A stretch of DNA of 22,709 nucleotides, taken from Bacillota bacterium. Lineage in GTDB: Bacteria > Bacillota > Clostridia > Oscillospirales > Acutalibacteraceae. The stretch lies in assembly GCA_023391275.1 (NCBI GenBank), contig JAEWBE010000021.1, positions 1 to 22,709 of the forward strand. The letters run 5' to 3'. The translations under genes were made by a program, and so were the position numbers. Shown here piece after piece: positions 7,392-13,895 of the stretch. Numbering within the stretch: position 1 is the first letter of the stretch; every line of letters starts with the position of its first letter. The notes beneath the pieces are model-generated. The model worked only from the letters and a program-made list of their open reading frames with translations, was not told the origin of the DNA and did not search any database.

Positions 7392-7928
7392 TTATTTGAG
7401 CAGCTCCGCGACCTTCGCGTCAATATCAATCGGTTTTACGGTCGGTGCATAACGGGCAACCACTTCTCCGTCACGGTTAATTAAAAACTTCGTAAAATTC
7501 CATTTGATATCCGTGCCGACAACGCTTTGTCCGAGTTTTTTCAATTTTTCGAGGAAAGCGGACGACTCGCTGTTTTCAATATCCTCCGACGCGGCTTTTT
7601 TCAAATATGCATACAGAGGCTCCTCATTCTTGCCGTTTACTTCGATTTTCCCGAACGTTTGGAAGGTGGTTCCGTATTTAAGCTGGCAGAAGCTTACAAT
7701 CTCTTCGTTTGTGCCGGGAGCCTGATTTAAAAACTGGTTACACGGGAAATCTAAAATTTCAAATCCCTGCGCCTGATATTTTTTGTATAAATTCTCAAGC
7801 CCTTCATATTGCGGTGTGAATCCGCAGCCTGTTGCGGTATTTACAATCAAAAGAACTTTTCCTTTGTAGTCTTCCAGGGAAACTTCGTTCTTTTTTGTAT
7901 CTTTTACTTTAAAATCATAAACAGTCAT
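7392..7928 (-). CDS. gpx: Glutathione peroxidase-like thiol peroxidase
   Basis: Reduces hydroperoxides; in anaerobic Firmicutes the electron donor is usually thioredoxin rather than glutathione. 178 residues, thioredoxin fold, cytosolic. NTATGCGFTPQYEGLE carries the peroxidatic Cys35 (cysteine, not selenocysteine). ILDFPCNQFLNQAPG contains the Gln-bearing loop, and KWNFTKFLI the Trp-Asn pair of the catalytic tetrad. The ATG follows AAGGAGAG. It has a textbook promoter overlapped downstream by an inverted repeat, and ohrR follows, which points to induction by organic peroxide. Confidence 0.95.
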   Translation of the reverse strand: MTVYDFKVKDTKKNEVSLEDYKGKVLLIVNTATGCGFTPQYEGLENLYKKYQAQGFEILDFPCNQFLNQAPGTNEEIVSFCQLKYGTTFQTFGKIEVNGKNEEPLYAYLKKAASEDIENSESSAFLEKLKKLGQSVVGTDIKWNFTKFLINRDGEVVARYAPTVKPIDIDAKVAELLK

Positions 7929-7954
7929 GATGATCTCTCCTTATTAATTTTATA

Positions 7955-7969
7955 TAATCTAATTGATTA
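7955..7969. promoter_or_regulatory. Inverted repeat, probable OhrR operator
   Basis: TAATC-N5-GATTA, read identically on both strands in its arms, sits immediately downstream of the gpx promoter over the predicted transcription start. It is an AT-rich dyad of MarR-operator size, and the adjacent MarR-type gene is the obvious ligand. Confidence 0.55.
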
Positions 7970-7976
7970 CAACTAA

Positions 7977-8005
7977 ATAATACGCAATAATTATTGGTTT
8001 GTCAA
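7977..8005 (-). promoter_or_regulatory. Sigma-A-type promoter of gpx-ohrR
   Basis: On the minus strand: a perfect TTGACA (8000-8005), a 17-bp spacer and TATTAT (7977-7982). Such a strong core promoter fits a gene held off by a repressor. Confidence 0.85.
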
Positions 8006-8040
8006 TACCTTTTTTTAAATTTGATACTGGTAACGATAAA

Positions 8041-8880
8041 TTAAAATCCGATCAGGAATCCGCTGTCCTCCGTGTAAAAGCTGGTCAACCCCCGCGTTTG
8101 TAAAATAGTAATTTTCGAAGTGAAGCACGTGTGAACAATCAGCTCTTTCAGGCGCAGCGCCCCTTTAAAATTATTGCAATGGCTAATTACAACCGGCTGG
8201 CCGGTCAAATTTTTCAGCTTGCTCATTGTTTCCACAATGTACTGAATTGCACGTTCTTCGCCGCGGGGCTTATGCAGAATCTGGATTCCGCCCTCCGGTG
8301 TATTGGAGGCTACGGCACGTATTCCCAGCGTAGTTGCCAAAATTCCGGCAATACGGGACATGCGCCCCGTCTTAATCAGATTATCGTAAGAACCAAGCGC
8401 AAAAAGCAGAACCAGACCCCGGGAATATTCCTCCGTCTTTTTCGCGACCGTTTCAAAATCAGCCCCGGAATCAATCAGTTCCGCCGCCTTACGGAGAATC
8501 AGCACTAAATCCCCGGCGGTGGAGCGGGAATCGATCACATAGATTTTTTTGTCGGGATATTCTTCAAGAACCATGTTTTTCGCAATCACGGCACTGTTAT
8601 AGGTTCCGCTTAACGCACTGGTCATGGTTACCGCAATCGTACAGTCGCTTTTTTCAAACTCGGAAGCCCACTCCCCCGGCGCAGGGCACGCGGAAGATGA
8701 CGACCCGTTATAAGTTTTCATGTGTACCAGCATTTTGTTCACATTCAGCGCGTCATCATCAACATACTCCGTATCACCGACAATAATTTTAAGCGGTACT
8801 TTTGCAAAATAAAAATTTTGATTATCAAACGCGTTTGCGGGTAAATCGCAAGAACTGTCTGTTACAATACTCCAAGTCAT
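8041..8880 (-). CDS. DegV-family fatty-acid-binding protein
   Basis: 279 residues, the usual DegV size. The N-terminus WSIVTDSSCDLP carries the family's TDSxxDL motif. SSSSACPAPGEW and VTMTSALSGTYNSA form the ligand-binding strands and loops, and VYVIDSRS-type and LLFALGSYDNLIKTGRMS segments match the second domain. DegV proteins bind a long-chain fatty acid and in Firmicutes can act as FakB, presenting it to the kinase FakA. No fakA gene is nearby, so that role is inference from the family. An AGGAAGTG site precedes the ATG. No clear terminator follows, and the gpx promoter lies just downstream. Confidence 0.9.
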   Translation of the reverse strand: MTWSIVTDSSCDLPANAFDNQNFYFAKVPLKIIVGDTEYVDDDALNVNKMLVHMKTYNGSSSSACPAPGEWASEFEKSDCTIAVTMTSALSGTYNSAVIAKNMVLEEYPDKKIYVIDSRSTAGDLVLILRKAAELIDSGADFETVAKKTEEYSRGLVLLFALGSYDNLIKTGRMSRIAGILATTLGIRAVASNTPEGGIQILHKPRGEERAIQYIVETMSKLKNLTGQPVVISHCNNFKGALRLKELIVHTCFTSKITILQTRGLTSFYTEDSGFLIGF

Positions 8881-9219
8881 AAAAACACTTCCTATATTAA
8901 TATTCCATTACGCGGTTTTTAATATTACATGTTTTCGTTTATGTTACCATAATGTGCTACAATTATTTAACCTTTATTAGAACTATATTTACTTTATATA
9001 ATTTCTGTTTTAAAGTAAAAAAATTAATGGAATATCTGCTTTTTAATAAAAAATAATTTTTTAAAAAAGGGAAGCGGGGCTTCTAGGACAAACGTTAGTT
9101 TAGACAATTTTAACAAAATTTTTAATTATTTTTGTCTTTTCTCCGCACTTTCAATATAATATTCATTAATATAATACAATTTAGCATGTTCAATTAGCAA
9201 AAATTTTATGATTTTTCTA
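8881..9219. other. AT-rich gene-free stretch
   Basis: Between the divergent degV gene and the MerR-type promoter. The only structure I see is GAAGC-GGG-GCTTC (9071-9083), which read leftward is followed by CCTTTTTT and could be a weak terminator, although no leftward gene feeds it. No ORF with a ribosome site and no clear degV promoter was found. Confidence 0.5.
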
Positions 9220-9250
9220 TTGACTTAGAGTGAACTCTAAACTGTATACT
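9220..9250 (+). promoter_or_regulatory. MerR-type promoter with 19-bp spacer and centred dyad
   Basis: TTGACT (9220-9225) and TATACT (9245-9250) are separated by 19 bp, two more than optimal. The spacer holds the inverted repeat TTAGAGTGAACTCTAA (9225-9240, arms of 7 bp). This is the standard architecture of promoters activated by DNA-distorting MerR-family regulators. No MerR gene lies in the window. Confidence 0.8.
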
Positions 9251-9256
9251 AAAACA

Positions 9257-9470
9257 ATGCCCAAATAACCGAGCTTTAAACGGATTTTAAAGCAAAAGTA
9301 CGAATTTGAAAGGGAAGGGTCTGTTATTAAACCCATAACTTCCGTGCTCACTGTAATGTTAATTGAGTATTTTTCAGTGTAACCGTAACCACCTTTTATC
9401 GTGGCGCTCAGCTATTGGGAACGTAGGAACTGAAGCCTGTATTAAAAAACAGTAAATGGAGGTATAAAAA
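9257..9470 (+). ncRNA. Long 5' leader of the aldo/keto reductase gene, possibly structured
   Basis: More than 200 nt separate the predicted start of transcription from the ATG without any ORF. It holds an 8-bp hairpin GCTTTAAA/TTTAAAGC (9273-9293), a GGAAG/CTTCC stem with inner GGT/ACC pairing (9313-9343), and a TTCAG/CTGAA pairing (9373-9377 with 9430-9434) enclosing a CCAC/GTGG hairpin (9389-9404). It does not match a riboswitch class I can recall, and structure is inferred by eye only. The gene's GGAGG site lies at its end. Confidence 0.35.
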
Positions 9471-10610
9471 ATGTTGTACAGAAAATTCGGAAAAACAAAC
9501 GAAATGGTCTCAAATTTGGGTTTTGGGTGCATGAGGCTTCCACTTCTTCCGGGTGGAGACCCCACTAAAATTGATGAAAAAGAAGCAATCAAGCTAATTC
9601 GCTACGCAATTGACAACGGAGTAAACTACATTGACACCGCCTATCCGTATCACGGCACCGGCATGGGCAAAGGCGGACAGAGTGAACTTTTGGTGGCAAA
9701 AGCATTAAAAGACGGATACAGGGAAAAGGTTAAGCTGGCGACAAAACTTCCCAGCTGGCTGCTTGAAACCAGCGAAGATATGGACCGATACTTAAACGAG
9801 CAGTTGGAACGGCTTGAAACGGACTACATAGATTTTTATTTGGTTCACAGTTTGAACGCTTCCGTCTGGCCTACCATGGAAAAAATCGGTATCAGGGAGT
9901 TTTTGGACCGGGCTATCAGCGATGGAAGAATAAAGCACGCCGGATTTTCCTTTCATGATAAACTTGACTTATTTAAAGAAATAGTAGATTATTATAATTG
10001 GTCCTTTTGTCAGATACAATATAATTATCTGGATGAAAATTTTCAGGCAGGAACGGAAGGTTTAAAATATGCCGCCCAAAAAGGCCTGGGCATAACCATC
10101 ATGGAGCCCCTCAGGGGCGGAAAGCTTGTTCAAAATCTTCCGGAAGCAGCGCAAAATGTTTTTAAGCAGGCAGAAATAAAGAGGACTCCTGCGGATTGGT
10201 CTTTGCGCTGGATATGGAACCATCCGGAAGTTTCCGTGGTTCTGAGCGGAATGAACACAATGGATCAGGTTACAGAAAATCTGAAGTCAGCAAGCGAAGC
10301 AAAGCCCGGCTCCTTAACGGCAAAAGAAACTGATATTATTGATCAGGTGAAAACTATTCTTCAGGCAAGAATCAAGGTTAACTGCACCGCATGCAGCTAC
10401 TGTATGCCCTGCCCCAGGGGGGTAAATATCCCGGGTTCCTTCGCGGCATACAATAATTATCATATGTTCGGCGATAAGAGAAATCTGGTAATGATTCCCT
10501 CTGCGCAAAGAGCTTCGAATTGTGTGGAATGCGGCAAATGCGAAACCCATTGCCCGCAGGGGATTCCAATCCGTCAGGAATTAAAGAATGTCAGAGCGGT
10601 ATCTGAATAG
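9471..10610 (+). CDS. Aldo/keto reductase with C-terminal ferredoxin-like iron-sulfur domain
   Basis: 379 residues. Residues 1-285 are an AKR (beta/alpha)8 barrel: LGFGCMRLP, YIDTAYPYHG with the catalytic Asp and Tyr, LATKLPS with the Lys, and FYLVHSL with the His. NADPH-dependent reduction of carbonyls is the family activity. The C-terminus adds two cysteine groups, C305-x2-C308-x2-C311-x2-C314-P and C351-x2-C354-x2-C357-x3-C361-P, enough for two [4Fe-4S] clusters. This places it in the anaerobe-specific AKR/ferredoxin fusion group; the clusters may pass electrons between ferredoxin and the nicotinamide. The ATG follows TGGAGGT. It is a single gene under a MerR-type promoter, suggesting induction by an electrophile, aldehyde or redox stress. 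The substrate is unknown. Confidence 0.93.
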   Translation: MLYRKFGKTNEMVSNLGFGCMRLPLLPGGDPTKIDEKEAIKLIRYAIDNGVNYIDTAYPYHGTGMGKGGQSELLVAKALKDGYREKVKLATKLPSWLLETSEDMDRYLNEQLERLETDYIDFYLVHSLNASVWPTMEKIGIREFLDRAISDGRIKHAGFSFHDKLDLFKEIVDYYNWSFCQIQYNYLDENFQAGTEGLKYAAQKGLGITIMEPLRGGKLVQNLPEAAQNVFKQAEIKRTPADWSLRWIWNHPEVSVVLSGMNTMDQVTENLKSASEAKPGSLTAKETDIIDQVKTILQARIKVNCTACSYCMPCPRGVNIPGSFAAYNNYHMFGDKRNLVMIPSAQRASNCVECGKCETHCPQGIPIRQELKNVRAVSE

Positions 10611-10627
10611 GTCTATGACCTTGAATT

Positions 10628-10661
10628 TTATAACGGCTTACTTTTAAGTAAGCCGTTATAA
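10628..10661. terminator. 34-nt near-perfect palindrome after the aldo/keto reductase gene
   Basis: TTATAACGGCTTACTT pairs with AAGTAAGCCGTTATAA (16 bp, 2-nt loop). No T run follows in either direction, so it may be an inefficient terminator or an mRNA 3'-end stabiliser. Confidence 0.5.
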
Positions 10662-10707
10662 ATAAATCATCTCCGACAGATTCTTTATAAAATGAAAATT
10701 TGGAGTG

Positions 10708-10727
10708 TTATGAATGGATTTTCATAA
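10708..10727. promoter_or_regulatory. Inverted repeat upstream of larC, candidate operator
   Basis: TTATGAA-N6-TTCATAA lies 28 nt before the larC ATG. Arm length and spacing are compatible with a Crp/Fnr-family site, the family to which the lactobacillar LarR belongs. No good promoter is recognisable next to it (a TATAAAAT at 10686 lacks a -35). Confidence 0.35.
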
Positions 10728-10754
10728 TAACGGAAAGTTGATGGAGAGATAAAA

Positions 10755-11978
10755 ATGAAAATCTTATATTATGATTGCTTTAGCGGAATCAGCGGAGATA
10801 TGAATTTAGGTGCAATGGTGGACTTGGGCGTGGACAGCGACTATTTGATCAAAGAGCTTTCAAAACTCCACTTGGATTCCGAGTATGAGATAAGCATGAA
10901 AAAGGCACTGAAAAGCGGCATCAGCGGAACGAAAGCAGATGTGGTTTTAAAACACAAAGACCACGCCTGTTCCGATCATGAGGAGCGGCACGAACATCAC
11001 CAAAGGAACCTGAAAGACATTGAAGACATCATTAATAAAAGCAGCTTAAATGACAACGTGAAAAAGTCAAGTATCAATATGTTTGTAAAGGTTGCACAGG
11101 CGGAGGCAAAAATCCATGGGAAGCCTGTTGACGAGGTGCATTTTCATGAAGTCGGCGCTACGGATTCTATCGTGGATATGGTTGGTGCGGCCATCGCCCT
11201 GGATTACCTGAAGGTGGACAGGATTATGTCCTCCCCTGTTCAGGTTGGCGGCGGATTTGTAAAGTGCGCACACGGCCTTATTCCGGTTCCGGCCCCGGCT
11301 ACTGTTGAAATTTTAAAAGGCATCCCCATTCAGTCGGGTATCGTCCCCTTTGAGACTACCACACCCACGGGTGCCGCAATTTTGGCGGCAAATGTCGGGA
11401 AATTTACAGACAAGATAGAATTTTCGATCGAGAAAATCGGTTACGGACTGGGAAGCAGGGATTTAGAAATTCCAAATGTGTTGAGGGTCTATTTGGGACA
11501 AACCGAAATTCAGGAAGAAATAGAAGAACAGTTTATCCTTGAAACGAACATTGATGACATGAATCCGGAATTTTACGGTTATGTGGAGGAACAGCTATTT
11601 GAAGCGGGGGCTCTGGATGTATTTAAAACACCTATTATCATGAAAAAAGGGCGGCCCGCAATCAAGCTGAGCATATTGGTCAGTCCGAATACGGAAAAAG
11701 AAATATCGGATGTTATTTTTAAAGAAACTACTTCGATTGGAATCAGAAAATTCAAAGTGGAAAAGATCATGCTGAATCGCGATCTCCTGACACTGAAAAC
11801 CAGCTATGGCAATGTAGCAGTCAAATGTTCCTATTATGAAGGGAAACCGGTTAAATATAAAGCCGAATACGAAGACTGCAAAAAGATTGCCAAAGAAAAC
11901 AATATTCCCCTCGCAAAGGTTTACAGAGAGATTGATCAGGCAATGGCACAAGCTACTCATTCCGAACAATTACAATAA
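10755..11978 (+). CDS. larC: LarC, nickel insertion enzyme of nickel-pincer nucleotide synthesis
   Basis: LarC uses CTP to insert Ni(II) into the dithiolated pyridinium nucleotide, the last step in making the cofactor of lactate racemase and other LarA-type enzymes. 407 residues, full length. The N-terminus LYYDCFSGISGDMNLGA is diagnostic. A histidine-rich loop with six His lies at about residues 67-82, followed by VHFHEVGATDSIVDMVGA. The second domain (from about 260) has ETNIDDMNPEFYGYVEEQLF and IIMKKGRPA. In Lactiplantibacillus plantarum, larC is read through a ribosomal frameshift; here it is one uninterrupted frame. GGAGAG lies before the ATG. It heads a three-gene larC-larE-larB unit. 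Confidence 0.95.
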   Translation: MKILYYDCFSGISGDMNLGAMVDLGVDSDYLIKELSKLHLDSEYEISMKKALKSGISGTKADVVLKHKDHACSDHEERHEHHQRNLKDIEDIINKSSLNDNVKKSSINMFVKVAQAEAKIHGKPVDEVHFHEVGATDSIVDMVGAAIALDYLKVDRIMSSPVQVGGGFVKCAHGLIPVPAPATVEILKGIPIQSGIVPFETTTPTGAAILAANVGKFTDKIEFSIEKIGYGLGSRDLEIPNVLRVYLGQTEIQEEIEEQFILETNIDDMNPEFYGYVEEQLFEAGALDVFKTPIIMKKGRPAIKLSILVSPNTEKEISDVIFKETTSIGIRKFKVEKIMLNRDLLTLKTSYGNVAVKCSYYEGKPVKYKAEYEDCKKIAKENNIPLAKVYREIDQAMAQATHSEQLQ

Positions 11979-12051
11979 AGCATAATTTTTAATTGCCCCG
12001 GTCGGCTTGCGCTCCGTACCCGGCAAAACAACAATATGGAAGGTGAACAGA

Positions 12052-12864
12052 ATGGATGCACATGAAAAGTTAAAGCATTTAAGTGAAAATATCCGCAACA
12101 TGGGAAGTCTTGCGGTTTCTTTTTCGGGAGGAGTAGACAGTACCTTCCTTCTGAAAGTCGCAGTGGATGTTTTGGGAGATAAAGCCGTCGCCGTGACCGC
12201 ACGCTCCTCCACTTATCCTGAAAGGGAATTTAAAGAAGCGGAAGCTTTCGCGAAGAAGCTGGGAGTAAAGCATATCGTGATTACTTCAGAAGAACTGGAA
12301 ATTGAAGGATATGCAGAAAATCCGGTCAACCGCTGTTATTACTGCAAGCATGAACTCTTTGAAAAAGTAAAAGAGACAGCAAGACAAAATGGTATTCGGT
12401 ATGTTGCGGACGGCTCCAATATGGATGATCTTGGAGATTACAGGCCTGGAATGCGCGCCGTTGAAGAACTGGAGGTTGTCAGCCCGTTAAAAGCGGCAGA
12501 GATGACGAAAGATGATATTCGGCTCTTATCAAAAGAAATGGGACTTCCGACCTGGGATAAACAGGCCTTTGCGTGCCTGGCTTCCAGATTCCCCTATGGT
12601 CAGAAAATAACCAAAGAAAAACTGGAAATGGTGGATAAAGCGGAACAATTTCTTTTGGATTTAGGTTTTCGGCAGGTAAGGGTGCGCCATCATGGAGATC
12701 TGGCAAGAATTGAAGTAGGCCCTCAGGAACGCGGCAGATTTTTTGAGGACGAACTGATGGAAAAGGTGTATACGGAATTCAAGAAAATCGGCTTTACTTA
12801 TGTATCATTGGACCTGAAGGGATACCGGACAGGCAGTATGAACGAGACTATCTTAAAGCATTAA
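12052..12864 (+). CDS. larE: LarE, sulfur insertase of nickel-pincer nucleotide synthesis
   Basis: LarE adenylates the carboxylates made by LarB and converts them to thiocarboxylates, in two rounds. 270 residues. The PP-loop SFSGGVDST (23-31) binds ATP. Cys175 in FACLASRFPYG aligns with the sulfur-giving Cys176 of the lactobacillar enzyme. Cys95 and Cys98 in RCYYCKHE add a second cysteine pair, the pattern of LarE homologues that hold a [4Fe-4S] cluster and act catalytically rather than sacrificing their own sulfur. The start is the ATG at 12052, with AAGGTGA 8 nt upstream; an in-frame ATG at 12007 lacks a site and would add 15 unlike residues. It lies 73 bp after larC. Confidence 0.94.
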   Translation: MDAHEKLKHLSENIRNMGSLAVSFSGGVDSTFLLKVAVDVLGDKAVAVTARSSTYPEREFKEAEAFAKKLGVKHIVITSEELEIEGYAENPVNRCYYCKHELFEKVKETARQNGIRYVADGSNMDDLGDYRPGMRAVEELEVVSPLKAAEMTKDDIRLLSKEMGLPTWDKQAFACLASRFPYGQKITKEKLEMVDKAEQFLLDLGFRQVRVRHHGDLARIEVGPQERGRFFEDELMEKVYTEFKKIGFTYVSLDLKGYRTGSMNETILKH

Positions 12865-12909
12865 AAATAAATTTTTCGCGAAGATACTTTGGTTTTCAGG
12901 AGGAAAAGG

Positions 12910-13656
12910 ATGAACAAAAGCGATGTGAAAAAGCTTCTTGAAGCTGTAAAGGACAATGAAGTCGGAATTGAAGAGGCTATTAAAAAAATAGAAGAATTGC
13001 CTTTTACAGATCTCGGCTTTGCTAAAATTGATAATCACAGGGAGATCCGCGTGGGATACCCCGAAGTAATTTACTGTGCGGGAAAAACAGTGGATCAAGT
13101 AAAAAAAATTGTTGAATTCATGCTTACACAAGGAAATAACATCCTTGCCACCCGAGCCAATGAGGAGATGTATCACGCGGTAAAAGAAATATGCGAAGAC
13201 GCCAAATACAACCCGCTTGGCAGAACCATCACCATCAGGATGAGAGAAGAAAGCCTGACCGACAGTTATATCGCTATTGTGGCCGCGGGGACCTCCGACC
13301 TTCCGATTGTGGAAGAAGCGGCTGAAACCGCGGGTATTTTCGGAAACAGAGTTGAGAAAGTTGTCGATGTCGGGGTGGCCGGAATTCATCGGCTTTTTGC
13401 AAAACTGGATATCATCCGGGGGGCCAAGGTTGTGATCGTCGTTGCGGGAATGGAAGGCGCACTTGCAAGCGTGATTGGCGGGCTTGTGGATAAACCGATC
13501 ATTGCCGTACCCACAAGTGTCGGATACGGAGCAAATCTGGGTGGTATTTCCGCCCTGCTGTCCATGCTTAACAGCTGTGCAAGCGGAGTCAGTGTTGTAA
13601 ATATAGATAATGGATTCGGCGCGGCATACAGCGCTTCCATTATCAATAAATTATAA
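12910..13656 (+). CDS. larB: LarB, carboxylase/hydrolase of nickel-pincer nucleotide synthesis
   Basis: LarB carboxylates nicotinic acid adenine dinucleotide on the pyridinium ring and hydrolyses it to the mononucleotide, the first step of the pathway. 248 residues. The N-terminal half includes LGFAKIDNHREIRVGYPEVIYC. The C-terminal half (from about 120) resembles PurE-type AIR carboxylase: IVAAGTSDLPIVEEA, VVIVVAGMEGALASVIGGLV and PTSVGYGANLGGISALLSML. Cys223 in LNSCASG is at the position of the cysteine that adds to the pyridinium ring (Cys221 in L. plantarum). The ATG at 12910 is preceded by CAGGAGG; an upstream in-frame start at 12889 would include that site. It is the last gene of the lar unit. 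Confidence 0.95.
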   Translation: MNKSDVKKLLEAVKDNEVGIEEAIKKIEELPFTDLGFAKIDNHREIRVGYPEVIYCAGKTVDQVKKIVEFMLTQGNNILATRANEEMYHAVKEICEDAKYNPLGRTITIRMREESLTDSYIAIVAAGTSDLPIVEEAAETAGIFGNRVEKVVDVGVAGIHRLFAKLDIIRGAKVVIVVAGMEGALASVIGGLVDKPIIAVPTSVGYGANLGGISALLSMLNSCASGVSVVNIDNGFGAAYSASIINKL

Positions 13657-13765
13657 GCAGGTTTTTGTCCTCCCCTTCTCTTAAATTTCGGCCTTATTCA
13701 TTTTTACCGCTATTTTAAATGCAATCCCTGATAATTTTGATATTTAAATAAATTTGTTTTGTTTT

Positions 13766-13806
13766 CAATGCGCGCAGCCGGTTTCGGCTGCGCGCATTGT
13801 TAAATA
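13766..13806 (+). terminator. Hairpin terminator after larB
   Basis: A 15-bp perfect GC-rich stem (CAATGCGCGCAGCCG with its complement) and a 4-nt loop are followed by TTAAATAAAA, a weak T tract. It lies about 110 bp after larB and directly before the ppx promoter. Confidence 0.7.
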
Positions 13807-13840
13807 AAAAACATTATTTTAGATAATTAACAATAATGTG

Positions 13841-13869
13841 TTGATGAAAAAATAGATTCTTGGTATAAT
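13841..13869 (+). promoter_or_regulatory. Sigma-A-type promoter of ppx-ppk1-pfkA
   Basis: TTGATG (13841-13846), a 17-bp spacer and a perfect TATAAT (13864-13869). Transcription would start near 13876, about 20 nt before the coding region. A 13-bp direct repeat (13823-13835 and 13865-13877) flanks and overlaps it. Confidence 0.82.
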
Positions 13870-13895
13870 TAACAATATGGAATACGGCGAAGGCG

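Noticed and set aside
9413..9436. Bases around GGAACTGAAG in the AKR leader resemble a short piece of 23S rRNA
   Set aside because: The likeness covers only about a dozen bases and the flanks do not continue it, so it is best taken as chance.
10755..11978. Possible programmed frameshift in larC, as in Lactiplantibacillus plantarum
   Set aside because: Both halves of LarC are read in a single continuous frame here, so no frameshift is needed.
12853..13389. A 178-codon minus-strand open frame across larB
   Set aside because: It is antisense to an intact larB and shows no motif; the sense strand has the ribosome site and family signatures.
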